From positions 1 through 39,481 of the forward strand of contig CAZVWR010000028.1 in assembly GCA_964630905.1 (NCBI GenBank): a DNA stretch of 39,481 nt, given 5' to 3'. Shown one piece after another: positions 1 to 7,395 of this stretch. The stretch comes from JAGOEX01 sp964630905 (GTDB lineage: Bacteria; UBP6; UBA1177). A program made the position numbers and the translations under genes. Under the pieces are notes generated by a model that was not told the DNA's origin, ran no database searches, and worked only from the letters and a program-made list of their open reading frames with translations. Position 1 is the first letter of the stretch; every line of letters starts with the position of its first letter.

Positions 1-2
1 AG

Positions 3-245
3 GAATTTGGACCTGATGCGGAGGAGATGATGCCGTCACTTGGAAAAAAGATTTATAACGAAGGCAGAGAAGAAGGACTCCAGATCGGAATTGAAAAGGG
101 AATTGAGAAAGGAGCTTTTGCCAAAGCTGTTGAGACTTGCAAGAAGGCTTTGAAAGAGGGCGCTGCTCCAGAATTTATTTCCAGAATCACGGGTCTAACC
201 ATTGAAAAGATCAAAGAAATTCAGAAAACACTCCAGACGGATTAA
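3..245 (+). CDS. Rpn-family (PD-(D/E)XK) nuclease/transposase-like protein, C-terminal tail, cut by window start
   Basis: The reading frame is open to the left edge, so this is the 3' end of a longer gene; a Met-Met at 27 is probably internal. The visible 80 residues show the tail typical of Rpn recombination-promoting nuclease/putative transposase proteins: a Glu/Lys/Gly-rich helical repeat (EEGLQIGIEKGIEKG) followed by a short helical segment with 'ITGLTIEKIKEI'. In that family the nuclease core lies N-terminal to this tail and would be outside the window. Rpn genes are mobile and often multicopy, which fits the degraded RHS material that follows. The assignment rests on the tail alone; no catalytic residues are visible. 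Confidence 0.7.
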   Translation, partial: EFGPDAEEMMPSLGKKIYNEGREEGLQIGIEKGIEKGAFAKAVETCKKALKEGAAPEFISRITGLTIEKIKEIQKTLQTD

Positions 246-289
246 ATTTTCATTATAGAACACAAAATCAATCATTAAGATATAATTGA

Positions 290-358
290 AAGAGAGAATC
301 TGTTGCATTAACTGATGATTCTGCTAATATACTTGAGCGTTACAGGTACAATGCGTAA
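290..358 (+). pseudogene. RHS/YD-repeat core relic
   Basis: The frame 290-355 reads KRESVALTDDSANILERYRYNA and then stops at 356. 'SVALTD..aNILERYRYNA' is the signature seen just before the core end of RHS/YD-repeat proteins, where it is normally followed by (Y/F)G and the core motif. Here a TGA at 287 precedes it and TAA follows the 'YNA', so only about 22 codons remain. I read it as a fragment of a former RHS polymorphic toxin or an orphan tip segment, left by deletion or recombination. It is too short to be functional. Confidence 0.65.
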
Positions 359-382
359 TGAAAATAGAAGGTCAAAGATCCA

Positions 383-544
383 ATGAAAGAAGTGATATGG
401 GAAACAAAAAATACAGATGGCACAAGAGGTTATGTCAGGAATCCGTTTGCACCTCCGGCAGATTATAATCCGTATAATTCAACTGCCGATTTCTGGTTCC
501 ATTCCGGCTTTAACCGGGGCGAAATCGGTCCGGGCTGGGAATAG
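383..544 (+). CDS. 53-aa ORF, possible displaced toxin-tip fragment
   Basis: A 53-residue ATG ORF, 24 nt after the RHS relic and 12 nt before the next gene. Its sequence is aromatic- and Pro/Gly-rich (VRNPFAPPADYNPYN, ADFWFHSGFNRGEIGPGW). It has no strong Shine-Dalgarno sequence, and the frame is closed upstream by TAG at 365. I do not recognise a family. Its position between an RHS remnant and a small putative immunity-like gene suggests the end of an RHS C-terminal region, but it could also be an independent small protein or noise. Confidence 0.35.
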   Translation: MKEVIWETKNTDGTRGYVRNPFAPPADYNPYNSTADFWFHSGFNRGEIGPGWE

Positions 545-556
545 GGGGGAATTTAT

Positions 557-1051
557 ATGAGCAAACTTACGGTACAAGCTTTGGCCTCTATAGTTGTTGT
601 AATAATAGCTGTTTTTTATGAAATAAGAATGTCAAAGAGAAGAAAAAAACAAAGAGAAAAGTTTATTGAGAAAGATTGTTTAGCAGAATTTAATTGCGAT
701 ATTATTTTGGGAATAGACAAAGTCCAGGCTAAATTATTGTTGATGAGTTACAATGGAACTCCCGCGAATGTTATTTTGTATGATAAAAACATTGTGCTTG
801 CTACTGGTGAAGAAAATCGATTGCCGGAGATAATGATTGAAAATATTGAAAAAATTTATATGGCAAAACTTGTATGGAAGGATGTGCTTTTTATTGAACA
901 TCATGTCTCTGCAGAAAAAAAAGCTAAGTACAATAATACATATCCTAAATTTTATTTGAGCGGTGATAAGGAAGAATTGCTATATATCAAGGATTTTATT
1001 GAAGAAAAGATGAGTGGTTTAAGAAGAGAGAATAAAGGAGGCCCCTCATGA
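557..1051 (+). CDS. Small membrane-anchored protein of unknown function, possible immunity protein
   Basis: A 164-residue protein starting at an ATG with a G-rich Shine-Dalgarno (aggggggaa) about 6 nt upstream. One N-terminal transmembrane helix (about residues 7-22) is followed by a basic stop-transfer run (KRRKKQREK) and a cytosolic alpha/beta-looking domain of about 120 residues. I recognise no family. Position directly behind RHS debris is where an immunity gene to a polymorphic toxin normally sits, so an orphan immunity role is a reasonable guess, but nothing in the sequence proves it. The 120 nt after the gene carry only the promoter candidate for the kinase. Confidence 0.6.
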   Translation: MSKLTVQALASIVVVIIAVFYEIRMSKRRKKQREKFIEKDCLAEFNCDIILGIDKVQAKLLLMSYNGTPANVILYDKNIVLATGEENRLPEIMIENIEKIYMAKLVWKDVLFIEHHVSAEKKAKYNNTYPKFYLSGDKEELLYIKDFIEEKMSGLRRENKGGPS

Positions 1052-1116
1052 AGTACAGAAAACAAAGATAAGGAAGAAAAAAGTTCCGGCTGTTTAGTGA
1101 TAGTGTTCATGAAAAA

Positions 1117-1144
1117 TTGAGATTTCCCGATTAATTGATACAAT
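1117..1144 (+). promoter_or_regulatory. Sigma70-like promoter candidate upstream of the histidine kinase
   Basis: TTGAGA (1117-1122), 16-nt spacer, TACAAT (1139-1144), ending 27 nt before the TTG start at 1172. Each hexamer matches consensus at five of six positions. It lies in the 120-nt intergenic stretch 1052-1171, where I see nothing else. Confidence 0.45.
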
Positions 1145-1171
1145 AGCCCGAAAAATTAAGTAGGTTCCGCC

Positions 1172-2533
1172 TTGAGATTTGTTACAGAGAACATCAATTT
1201 TTTAATTCAATTTGTACTAGGCATTGCAATTGTTCTTTTTCTGTTCAGGGAAAAGAAGGCAAGAAAAGCCGAATCAATGAGAAAAATGTTTGATGAGGAG
1301 ATGAAAAAACAGAGGGACAGTCTTGACCAGATAGTCAATGAAAGAACAAGGGAACTCCGCAGGGCAATGCAGAAAGCGGAAGATGCCAACAGGGCGAAAA
1401 CAGAATTTCTTGCAAATATGAACCACGAAATAAGAACACCTCTTAATGTAATAACGGGTTTTTCATATCTGCTCAGAGAGGAGTCGAAAGGAAATGAAAA
1501 AGCTTTGGAAGCTGTTGAAAACATTGAAAAAGCATGTGAAAATCTGACGAACATAATAAGTGACATTCTTGATATATCGAAGATCGAGGTTGGAAAAATG
1601 AAACTCGACCCCGATTTCATAAATATTTACGATCTTTTTGATGAAATAAGGAAAGCATATGTACCGAGATCGCCAGACAAGAAAATAGTTTTTTCAGTAA
1701 ATATTGATGACAAGATGCCGAAAGTGGTCAAAATTGACGGTACCAGATTAAGACAGATCATTCACAATCTTGTCGGGAATGCTTTCAAATTCACTGAAAC
1801 TGGAGAGATCCGAGTCTGGTCGTATGCATCAGTGTCTGATATAAAGGGATGTGTCGATATAACGATAACGGTAAAGGACACTGGTATAGGCATTCCTCCT
1901 GAACAGAAGGACAAAATGTTCGAGCCGTTTGTGCAGCAGGATGGGCAGAGTACAAGAAAATACGGCGGAACAGGACTCGGTCTTGCATTATGCCGGAAAT
2001 TTGTCGAAATGATGGGTGGAAACATCAGCGTTGAAAGTGAACCGGGTCGAGGTTCAGTCTTCTTTGTCTCTATCAAAGGGGTTGAAGTTTCAAAGGAATC
2101 AGTGCGGGCAGATTTGAAAAAACTCAACGAAAAAGTGAAAAATGTCAAGTTCAACGGCGAGAAGGTTCTGATCGCAGAAGATAACATAATGAACAGGGAA
2201 GTGCTTAAAAACTTTCTGAGTGCGTCAAATCTTAACATTTTTGAAGTTTCAAACGGCCGGGATGCCATAAGTGTCGCAAAAAACATCAAGCCTGAAATAA
2301 TTCTCATGGATATTCTCATGCCTGATCTTGACGGTCTGTCAGCTTCAAAAGTAATAAGGAACAATGCGGAGCTGAAACACATACCCATAATTGCAGTGAC
2401 TGCGCTTGCCGGTAGAGAGCAGGTTCCTGAAATTCTCAGAGTTTGCAACGCACTTATTGAAAAACCGGTCAGAAAGGAGGTGCTTATTGAAAAGATCAGT
2501 GAATTCCTGCCAGTTGACGGGAAAGATAGTTAG
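1172..2533 (+). CDS. Hybrid sensor histidine kinase with C-terminal receiver domain
   Basis: A 453-residue kinase. One N-terminal membrane helix (about residues 8-25) leads into a coiled coil (about 27-75), then a HisKA domain with H-box ANMNHEIRTP (phosphorylated His85). The HATPase domain shows N-box HNLVGNAFKF, G1 DTGIGIP and G2 GTGLGL. A receiver domain follows from about residue 330 (LIAEDN, phosphoacceptor Asp in LMDILMPDLDG). There is no extracellular or PAS sensor domain, so the signal is probably sensed in the membrane or through a partner. Known hybrid kinases pass phosphate internally and then to an HPt or response regulator; none is encoded nearby. The start is TTG at 1172 with a poor ribosome site; an internal Met cannot be excluded. 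The 3' end overlaps the next gene. Confidence 0.93.
   Translation: MRFVTENINFLIQFVLGIAIVLFLFREKKARKAESMRKMFDEEMKKQRDSLDQIVNERTRELRRAMQKAEDANRAKTEFLANMNHEIRTPLNVITGFSYLLREESKGNEKALEAVENIEKACENLTNIISDILDISKIEVGKMKLDPDFINIYDLFDEIRKAYVPRSPDKKIVFSVNIDDKMPKVVKIDGTRLRQIIHNLVGNAFKFTETGEIRVWSYASVSDIKGCVDITITVKDTGIGIPPEQKDKMFEPFVQQDGQSTRKYGGTGLGLALCRKFVEMMGGNISVESEPGRGSVFFVSIKGVEVSKESVRADLKKLNEKVKNVKFNGEKVLIAEDNIMNREVLKNFLSASNLNIFEVSNGRDAISVAKNIKPEIILMDILMPDLDGLSASKVIRNNAELKHIPIIAVTALAGREQVPEILRVCNALIEKPVRKEVLIEKISEFLPVDGKDS
2473..2489 (+). promoter_or_regulatory. Strong ribosome binding site deciding a TTG start inside the kinase gene
   Basis: AAAGGAGG at 2473-2480 is followed after 6 nt by TTG at 2487. 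It sits in the kinase coding sequence (codons for VRKEVL) and sets the start of the ApbE lipoprotein in a different frame, giving a 47-nt gene overlap. Confidence 0.7.
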
Positions 2534-3485
2534 ATCGATAGTTATAAAATGTCTTATTTTTTCTTTTTTTGCTGTTTCATGCAGTGAAAGTGAAAAAGTT
2601 CAGAAATATACTTTTTCCGGCATGGGAACAGTTCTAAGCGTTATTTATGCCGGAGAAAAGAATAATACTCTGGAAGATCTGCTTCGAAAGGATGTGGAAT
2701 TGATAGAAAAAGAGCTGAGTTATTATAAACCGGAAAGCTTCATTTCAATTCTGAATAGAGAAGGTCATTTAAAAGAAATTGAAGTGCCGCATCATGTCTG
2801 CAAGTTAATAGAGATCTCGCTTGAGTACGGAAAAATGACGGACGGGGTTTTTGATATAACATATAAAAGCGAGGGTGCTCTATGGGAAGAAGGAAAAGAG
2901 CCGGGGGAGGAAGAACTTAAAGAAAAAATAAAACTTACAGGTTCAGAAATGGTCGCTGTTGATTGTGAAAAAAACACCGTGATATTTAAAAAAGATGGAG
3001 TTAAAATAGATCTCGGCGGGATAGCGAAAGGTTATGCGATAGACAGGGCGGGCGAGATAGTTAAGAAAAACGGAGTAAAAGATTTTATAATAAATTACGG
3101 AGGTGATATGCTTGTCTGCGGAAAAAAAGGGAAAGAACCATGGAAAATAGGAATAAAAAACCCTGCGGACCCGTCAGATCATTTGAAAACCCTTTCATTC
3201 CGTGATGAAGAGTGTGTGGGAGTTGCAACAAGTGGAGATTACGAGAGATTCTTTGTTATAAACAATAAAAAATATTCTCACATATTTGATCCTAGAACAG
3301 GCCGTCCTGCAATTGATGCAAAGTCGGTAACGGTAACTGCTCAAAACGCTTTGACAGCGGATGTTGCCGCGACAGCTGTTTCGGTTGCAATAAAAGAAGA
3401 TGAGTTGATAAAAAAAATTATGGAAAAATTTAAAGTAAAAATATATACTCTTTCCGGTTCCGATTTAAAGTGGGTGGAGCATTAA
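2487..3485 (+). CDS. apbE: FAD:protein FMN transferase (ApbE family lipoprotein)
   Basis: ApbE proteins attach FMN from FAD to a Thr/Ser of target flavoproteins such as Nqr/Rnf subunits, on the outer side of the inner membrane. The 332-residue product begins with a lipoprotein signal ending in FFAVSC (lipidated Cys32). Family motifs are visible in order: SGMGTVLSV (about 44-52), DLGGIAKGYAID (about 175-186, FAD and Mg binding region), NYGGD, and HIFDPRTGRP (about 263-272). Length is normal for the family. I chose TTG 2487 because of the strong Shine-Dalgarno and because it places the signal peptide close to the N terminus; the frame also extends upstream to an ATG at 2406 inside the kinase. 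No Nqr or Rnf genes are in the window, so its substrate lies elsewhere. Confidence 0.92.
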   Translation: MKRSVNSCQLTGKIVRSIVIKCLIFSFFAVSCSESEKVQKYTFSGMGTVLSVIYAGEKNNTLEDLLRKDVELIEKELSYYKPESFISILNREGHLKEIEVPHHVCKLIEISLEYGKMTDGVFDITYKSEGALWEEGKEPGEEELKEKIKLTGSEMVAVDCEKNTVIFKKDGVKIDLGGIAKGYAIDRAGEIVKKNGVKDFIINYGGDMLVCGKKGKEPWKIGIKNPADPSDHLKTLSFRDEECVGVATSGDYERFFVINNKKYSHIFDPRTGRPAIDAKSVTVTAQNALTADVAATAVSVAIKEDELIKKIMEKFKVKIYTLSGSDLKWVEH

Positions 3486-3499
3486 GCTTGGAAAAGAAG

Positions 3500-3526
3500 T
3501 TGACTGTGGCATTAAGGTAATAAAAT
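3500..3526 (+). promoter_or_regulatory. Weak promoter candidate before the zinc-ribbon ATPase
   Basis: TTGACT (3500-3505) and TAAAAT (3521-3526) lie in the 50-nt gap before the ATG at 3536. The spacer is only 15 nt and the -10 would sit very close to the start codon, so this is tentative. Confidence 0.25.
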
Positions 3527-3535
3527 TAGGAATAT

Positions 3536-6307
3536 ATGATGAAGTGTTTCTATTGCTCAAATGTATCTGAGATGAAAACGAAAGGTTTCTGCATCTCCTG
3601 CGGCAAGAAACTGGAAAAGATTTGCGAATCCTGTGAAATATCTTATGAAAAAAGTGCAAATTTCTGTATGTCATGCGGTGGCAAGCTGTCTGAATTACTT
3701 GAGAAAGTTGAAGAGAAAGTTGAAGAAAAAGTTGAAGAAGAAGAGATCTTTGTCCTTGAAGAAGTTTCGGAAGATGAAGGAGTTGTAATTGAAACAAACG
3801 ACATTTCTTCCGATAAACAGGATATTGAAATTGAGATCAACGGTTCAGTAACTGATGAGCCTGAACGCGAACCCGAACTGAAAATTGAGAAGGATTCAAA
3901 AAAGGCATCGGAAGATTCAGCAAAATCAAAGAACGAAACCGATAAAAGAATAGTTTCTCCCAACGCTCCACAGAATAAAAAATCGAAAAAGGAACCGGCA
4001 CAGGAAAAAAGTGATGTAGATCTCGATTCTCTTTTTAATGAACTTACATCTCTTGATGGTTCTGATAATCTTTCAGCAGGAGAAAGATCAGATGTTCCTC
4101 CTCCGGAAGGAATGGTTTCAGAGTCCGGCGAAAGCGAAAAGGATGAAAGCGGATTAAATTTGAAAAGTGACAAGATTCTGGTTAAAGAGCCGGATCAATA
4201 TTTCCTTAATCCGACTGATGTAAATGAAAAATACGATGTTTCGCTAGATTCTCTTATAAGTGAAACTGTGACATCCGAGTTTGAGGAGAGTTGTGCTCCG
4301 ATGTTCCGTAAGATAGAGGAAAGGTTCCGTATCTGTAAAGGAGGTTCTTTCTATCTGAAGGGAAGTTCCGGAAGTGGCAAAAGTCACATTGTGAACAGCC
4401 TGAGGGGTTTTGCTGAAAAGAATGCTCCTGAAAATGGTTATAGCATTGTTGTTTCGGATGCCAACATATTTGATTTTGATTTTATGATCTTCATCAGTCT
4501 GATCAAAGCATTGATGAAAATAAAGAGCAATGATGTCAATACTGTGAAGAAAAAGTTTGACAAACTGTTTGGAGAAGCTCTTCCAGACAGCAAGAAAGAG
4601 TGTCTGAGTGCCCTCATCTGTCTCAATTTTTCACCTGTTAAGACAAAACTTCCCAAACATGATATCGAATATCTTCTTTCATATGTTCTCTACGGCCTCA
4701 GCAGAAGTAAGCCGGTTCTGTGGGTGATCAATAATGCAAATACACTGAATGTCAGGTCCATAAAGTTTTTTGCGAGCCTCAACAGAGTTTTTGAATCTAC
4801 TCCGATGTCAGTGGTTTTCGTTGTTGATCCTGATGCGGCGGTGCTTAACAACAGCACAAAGGAAAATGTTTACGAATTCAAGGGATTCCCTGAAGACAGG
4901 CTTATTGAGGAAGTCGGCGGTGTGCTCAAAACAAAGAAAATACCGGCGGAACTTGAAAAGCTTCTTAAAGAAAAAGCATCAGGCAACATGCTTTTTACAA
5001 TTCAGCTTGCCGAATATCTAAAGGACAGAGGGTTCATTTTTGAAATGAAGGGGAGTTGGCGTTTTTCCAAGCTTCCTGATGATTTTGTGTGCCCTGAAAA
5101 TCTTGATGAGCTTATTTCACTCAGAGTCGATATGCTTCCGGAAGATGTTGCAAAAACTCTCAGGGAATTTACACTCCTTAATCTTTACGAAGTCCCCAAA
5201 TCCCTTTTTACACTGGTCTCAACGACAGGCGCTTCATGTATTGAAGAACTTGTTAAGAAAGGATATATCATTGAGACACCTGATTATCTCAGGTTCTCAT
5301 CGAGATCGATCCTCACAGCTTTGAAAAAGAAAGTTAAGATAGGGAAACAGGAGAGGGCTTTCTATAAAGAGCTTGTTTCCAAACTTGCATCAACCCCTGC
5401 TGAAATATACCAACTTAACAAACACTGGCTTCTTTTGAGCTATATAAATCTTGGCGGAATTGTTGATAGAAGAATGAATTCATTTCTTTTTTCTTCGGCA
5501 GTATATATGGAAAAGCTCGGATTCTTTGAAATATCTCAAAGGTCTTACCAGACAATTGTTTCCTCATTCGAGCCGGACGATACGAACGATGATTTCAAAA
5601 TACTGCCTGAGATCAAAAATGCCCGTTTGTGGCGGATAGTTGAACCGCAATGGGCAAAGATATTCTGGGAAAAACTTGTGACATATGCAAAGATAAGATC
5701 TGATTATCATCTTGAGCTTGTTGCAAGAGGGGAGATACTTCTTCTTGCTGAAGATGTTGATATGACCACCATTGCGGATATCGTCAAGAAACTCCACATG
5801 GCAGGCTGTTATGAAGAGGAGATCGGACTAATTGACAGAACAACTGATATTCTTGTGAATTCGGGCAATTATCTTGATGCAGTCACTTTTGCGACAAGAG
5901 GTTACAAAATCCTTAGAGATGTAATTGTAAAATATGACGGTAAAGGTGTTTCGCCTGCCGAATTTGTTTATTCCCTTTACATAAGATGTGCCTGTAAACT
6001 TGCCGAAGTATGCATAATGCTCAATGACAACGACAAGGCCAGTGCAATTCTTGAAGAGGCTCTCGAATATGCAGATAAATATTCTGTTTCATACTTCAAA
6101 TCAAAAATACTTCTTCTGCTGGGCAAGATAAGATATGTTCAGAAAGATGAATGGGAAGAATTGATGAAAGAAGGTTTCTATAATGCAATAATCGGCATGG
6201 ATTTTACTATAATCAAAGCATTTCTTCATTTTTTTGAGGAGAACGGCTTTGAAGATAGAGAATGGGTCTCCCCCTTTGTTGAATATAAAAACTGGATTAA
6301 CTTCTAA
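3536..6307 (+). CDS. Zinc-ribbon / P-loop ATPase with helical-repeat C terminus
   Basis: A 923-residue multidomain protein. Two zinc ribbons open it (Cys4, 7, 19, 22 and Cys30, 33, 44, 47). A long acidic, low-complexity linker follows (about 52-235), including a tandem Lys-Val-Glu-Glu repeat. An ATPase domain comes next, with Walker A GSSGSGKS at 276-283 and a probable Walker B strand at KPVLWVINNANT. The remaining 350 residues look all-helical and TPR-like. This layout resembles the AAA_16/STAND ATPases that are often attached to class III adenylate cyclases or kinases, but no cyclase or kinase domain is present. A scaffold or signalling ATPase is inferred; the substrate is unknown. The start is one of two adjacent ATGs (3536 or 3539). 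It stands alone between ApbE and the proline-repeat lipoprotein. Confidence 0.85.
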   Translation: MMKCFYCSNVSEMKTKGFCISCGKKLEKICESCEISYEKSANFCMSCGGKLSELLEKVEEKVEEKVEEEEIFVLEEVSEDEGVVIETNDISSDKQDIEIEINGSVTDEPEREPELKIEKDSKKASEDSAKSKNETDKRIVSPNAPQNKKSKKEPAQEKSDVDLDSLFNELTSLDGSDNLSAGERSDVPPPEGMVSESGESEKDESGLNLKSDKILVKEPDQYFLNPTDVNEKYDVSLDSLISETVTSEFEESCAPMFRKIEERFRICKGGSFYLKGSSGSGKSHIVNSLRGFAEKNAPENGYSIVVSDANIFDFDFMIFISLIKALMKIKSNDVNTVKKKFDKLFGEALPDSKKECLSALICLNFSPVKTKLPKHDIEYLLSYVLYGLSRSKPVLWVINNANTLNVRSIKFFASLNRVFESTPMSVVFVVDPDAAVLNNSTKENVYEFKGFPEDRLIEEVGGVLKTKKIPAELEKLLKEKASGNMLFTIQLAEYLKDRGFIFEMKGSWRFSKLPDDFVCPENLDELISLRVDMLPEDVAKTLREFTLLNLYEVPKSLFTLVSTTGASCIEELVKKGYIIETPDYLRFSSRSILTALKKKVKIGKQERAFYKELVSKLASTPAEIYQLNKHWLLLSYINLGGIVDRRMNSFLFSSAVYMEKLGFFEISQRSYQTIVSSFEPDDTNDDFKILPEIKNARLWRIVEPQWAKIFWEKLVTYAKIRSDYHLELVARGEILLLAEDVDMTTIADIVKKLHMAGCYEEEIGLIDRTTDILVNSGNYLDAVTFATRGYKILRDVIVKYDGKGVSPAEFVYSLYIRCACKLAEVCIMLNDNDKASAILEEALEYADKYSVSYFKSKILLLLGKIRYVQKDEWEELMKEGFYNAIIGMDFTIIKAFLHFFEENGFEDREWVSPFVEYKNWINF

Positions 6308-6332
6308 TCTTCATTTTCATACCTGTTTAAAC

Positions 6333-6359
6333 TTGACGAAACCTTATATTTCTGATAGT
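6333..6359 (+). promoter_or_regulatory. Weak promoter candidate before the proline-repeat lipoprotein
   Basis: TTGACG at 6333-6338 and a poor -10 (GATAGT, 6354-6359) lie in the 84-nt gap 6308-6391, which probably carries the promoter of the long downstream array. The -35 is good; spacing (15 nt) and -10 are poor. Confidence 0.3.
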
Positions 6360-6391
6360 TTTTCTAACTAATTTATTAGGTAGAGGTCGTT

Positions 6392-7395
6392 ATGAGATTA
6401 GTGTCAGTAATTTTTTTCGCAATGATACCGGTAATTTTTGTATCATGCGGAATAGCCAGGTCCACTTCTTCAATATCGAAAGCGGAAGACCAGCGGGAAA
6501 AGTCTCTTGGTAAAATCGCCACCGCATTTGAAAAGACCGATACATTGGAAACTGATGAATTCGGGCGGAAATCGCTGGCAAAAAAAGCTGCGGATGAAGT
6601 TAAACCGCTTGAGAAAAGAAAAGCGGCATATTTCTTTTTCAAAGGGGATGCATATCTTTCAAAAGCTTATGACTTCAGATCAAAAAGTATTTATGATTCA
6701 TCAGAGTTTCTTGCAGAAAAGGCGTTAGAATATTTTACTGAAGCTGAAAAGATAGCCGGCGGAGAGCAGCCTGCACCTGCACCTGAAGTAAAGCCTACAC
6801 CTGCACCTGAGGTCAAACCTACACCTGCACCTGAGGTCAAACCTACACCTGCACCTGAGGTCAAACCTACACCTGCACCTGAAGTAAAGCCTACACCTGC
6901 ACCTGAGGTCAAACCTACACCTGCNNNNNNNNNNNNNNNNNNNNNNNNNNNNNNNNNNNNNNNNNNNNNNNNNNNNNNNNNNNNNNNNNNNNNNNNNNNN
7001 NNNNNNNNNNNNNNNNNNNNNNNNCACCTGAAGTAAAGCCTACACCTGCACCTGAGGTCAAACCTACACCTGCACCTGATGTCAAACCTACACCTGCACC
7101 TGAAGTAAAGCCTGAGCCGGAGCCACAACCTGTTGTAACCCCTGATCCTGAAGAAAAACCCTCATTGAAAGGGGATCCTTTTGCAGAAAAGAAAGAGGAG
7201 CCGAAAAAAGCTGAGCCTGAAAAGAAAGAAGAAAAGAAACCTTCTTACTATGATGTCTACGAAGAAATGAGACAGAAATATTTGAAAAAGCAGTCTGAAG
7301 AAAAAGAAAAGGAAAAACAGGAAGAGAAGAAAGAAGAAAAGAAAAAGGAAAATAAAAAAGATGACAGCACTGCTCCGCAGGGAGGTGCAAAATGA
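6392..7395 (+). CDS. Proline-repeat lipoprotein, interrupted by an assembly gap
   Basis: The N terminus is a lipoprotein signal (IPVIFVSCGIA, lipidated Cys about 19). A helical region of about 100 residues follows (KAAYFFFKGDAYLSKAYDFRSKS..), then at least ten copies of the octapeptide APEVKPTP, then a Lys/Glu-rich tail with DPFAEKKEE and a segment SYYDVYEEMRQKY. The reading frame before the Ns (frame 2) and after them (frame 1) differ only because the 100 Ns are an arbitrary gap size; the translation on both sides is the same repeat, so I join them as one gene. Extended Pro-Glu-Val-Lys repeats are typical of periplasm- or wall-spanning linkers. It overlaps the OmpA-family gene by 4 nt (ATGA), suggesting the two work together at the outer membrane or peptidoglycan. 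Confidence 0.8.
6769..7110 (+). repeat. 24-nt tandem repeat encoding APEVKPTP
   Basis: In-frame 24-nt units, with two synonymous variants (Glu-Val-Lys written GAAGTAAAG or GAGGTCAAA) and one Glu-to-Asp variant after the gap. About six units lie before the gap and four after it. The units are near identical, so slippage and assembly collapse are both likely. Confidence 0.95.
6925..7024. other. Assembly gap of exactly 100 N inside the tandem repeat
   Basis: One hundred Ns, the conventional placeholder for a gap of unknown size. It falls within the 24-nt repeat. To keep one reading frame, the true missing length must be 2 modulo 3, which 100 is not. Confidence 0.98.

Noticed and set aside
3643..4173. 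Minus-strand Ser-rich open frame across the acidic linker of the zinc-ribbon ATPase
   Set aside because: Antisense to a low-complexity Glu/Ser/Lys linker; composition (Ser/Phe) is the expected complement and no start signal is present.
6769..7110. CRISPR array
   Set aside because: The 24-nt units are directly contiguous with no unique spacers and are in coding frame; it is a protein repeat.
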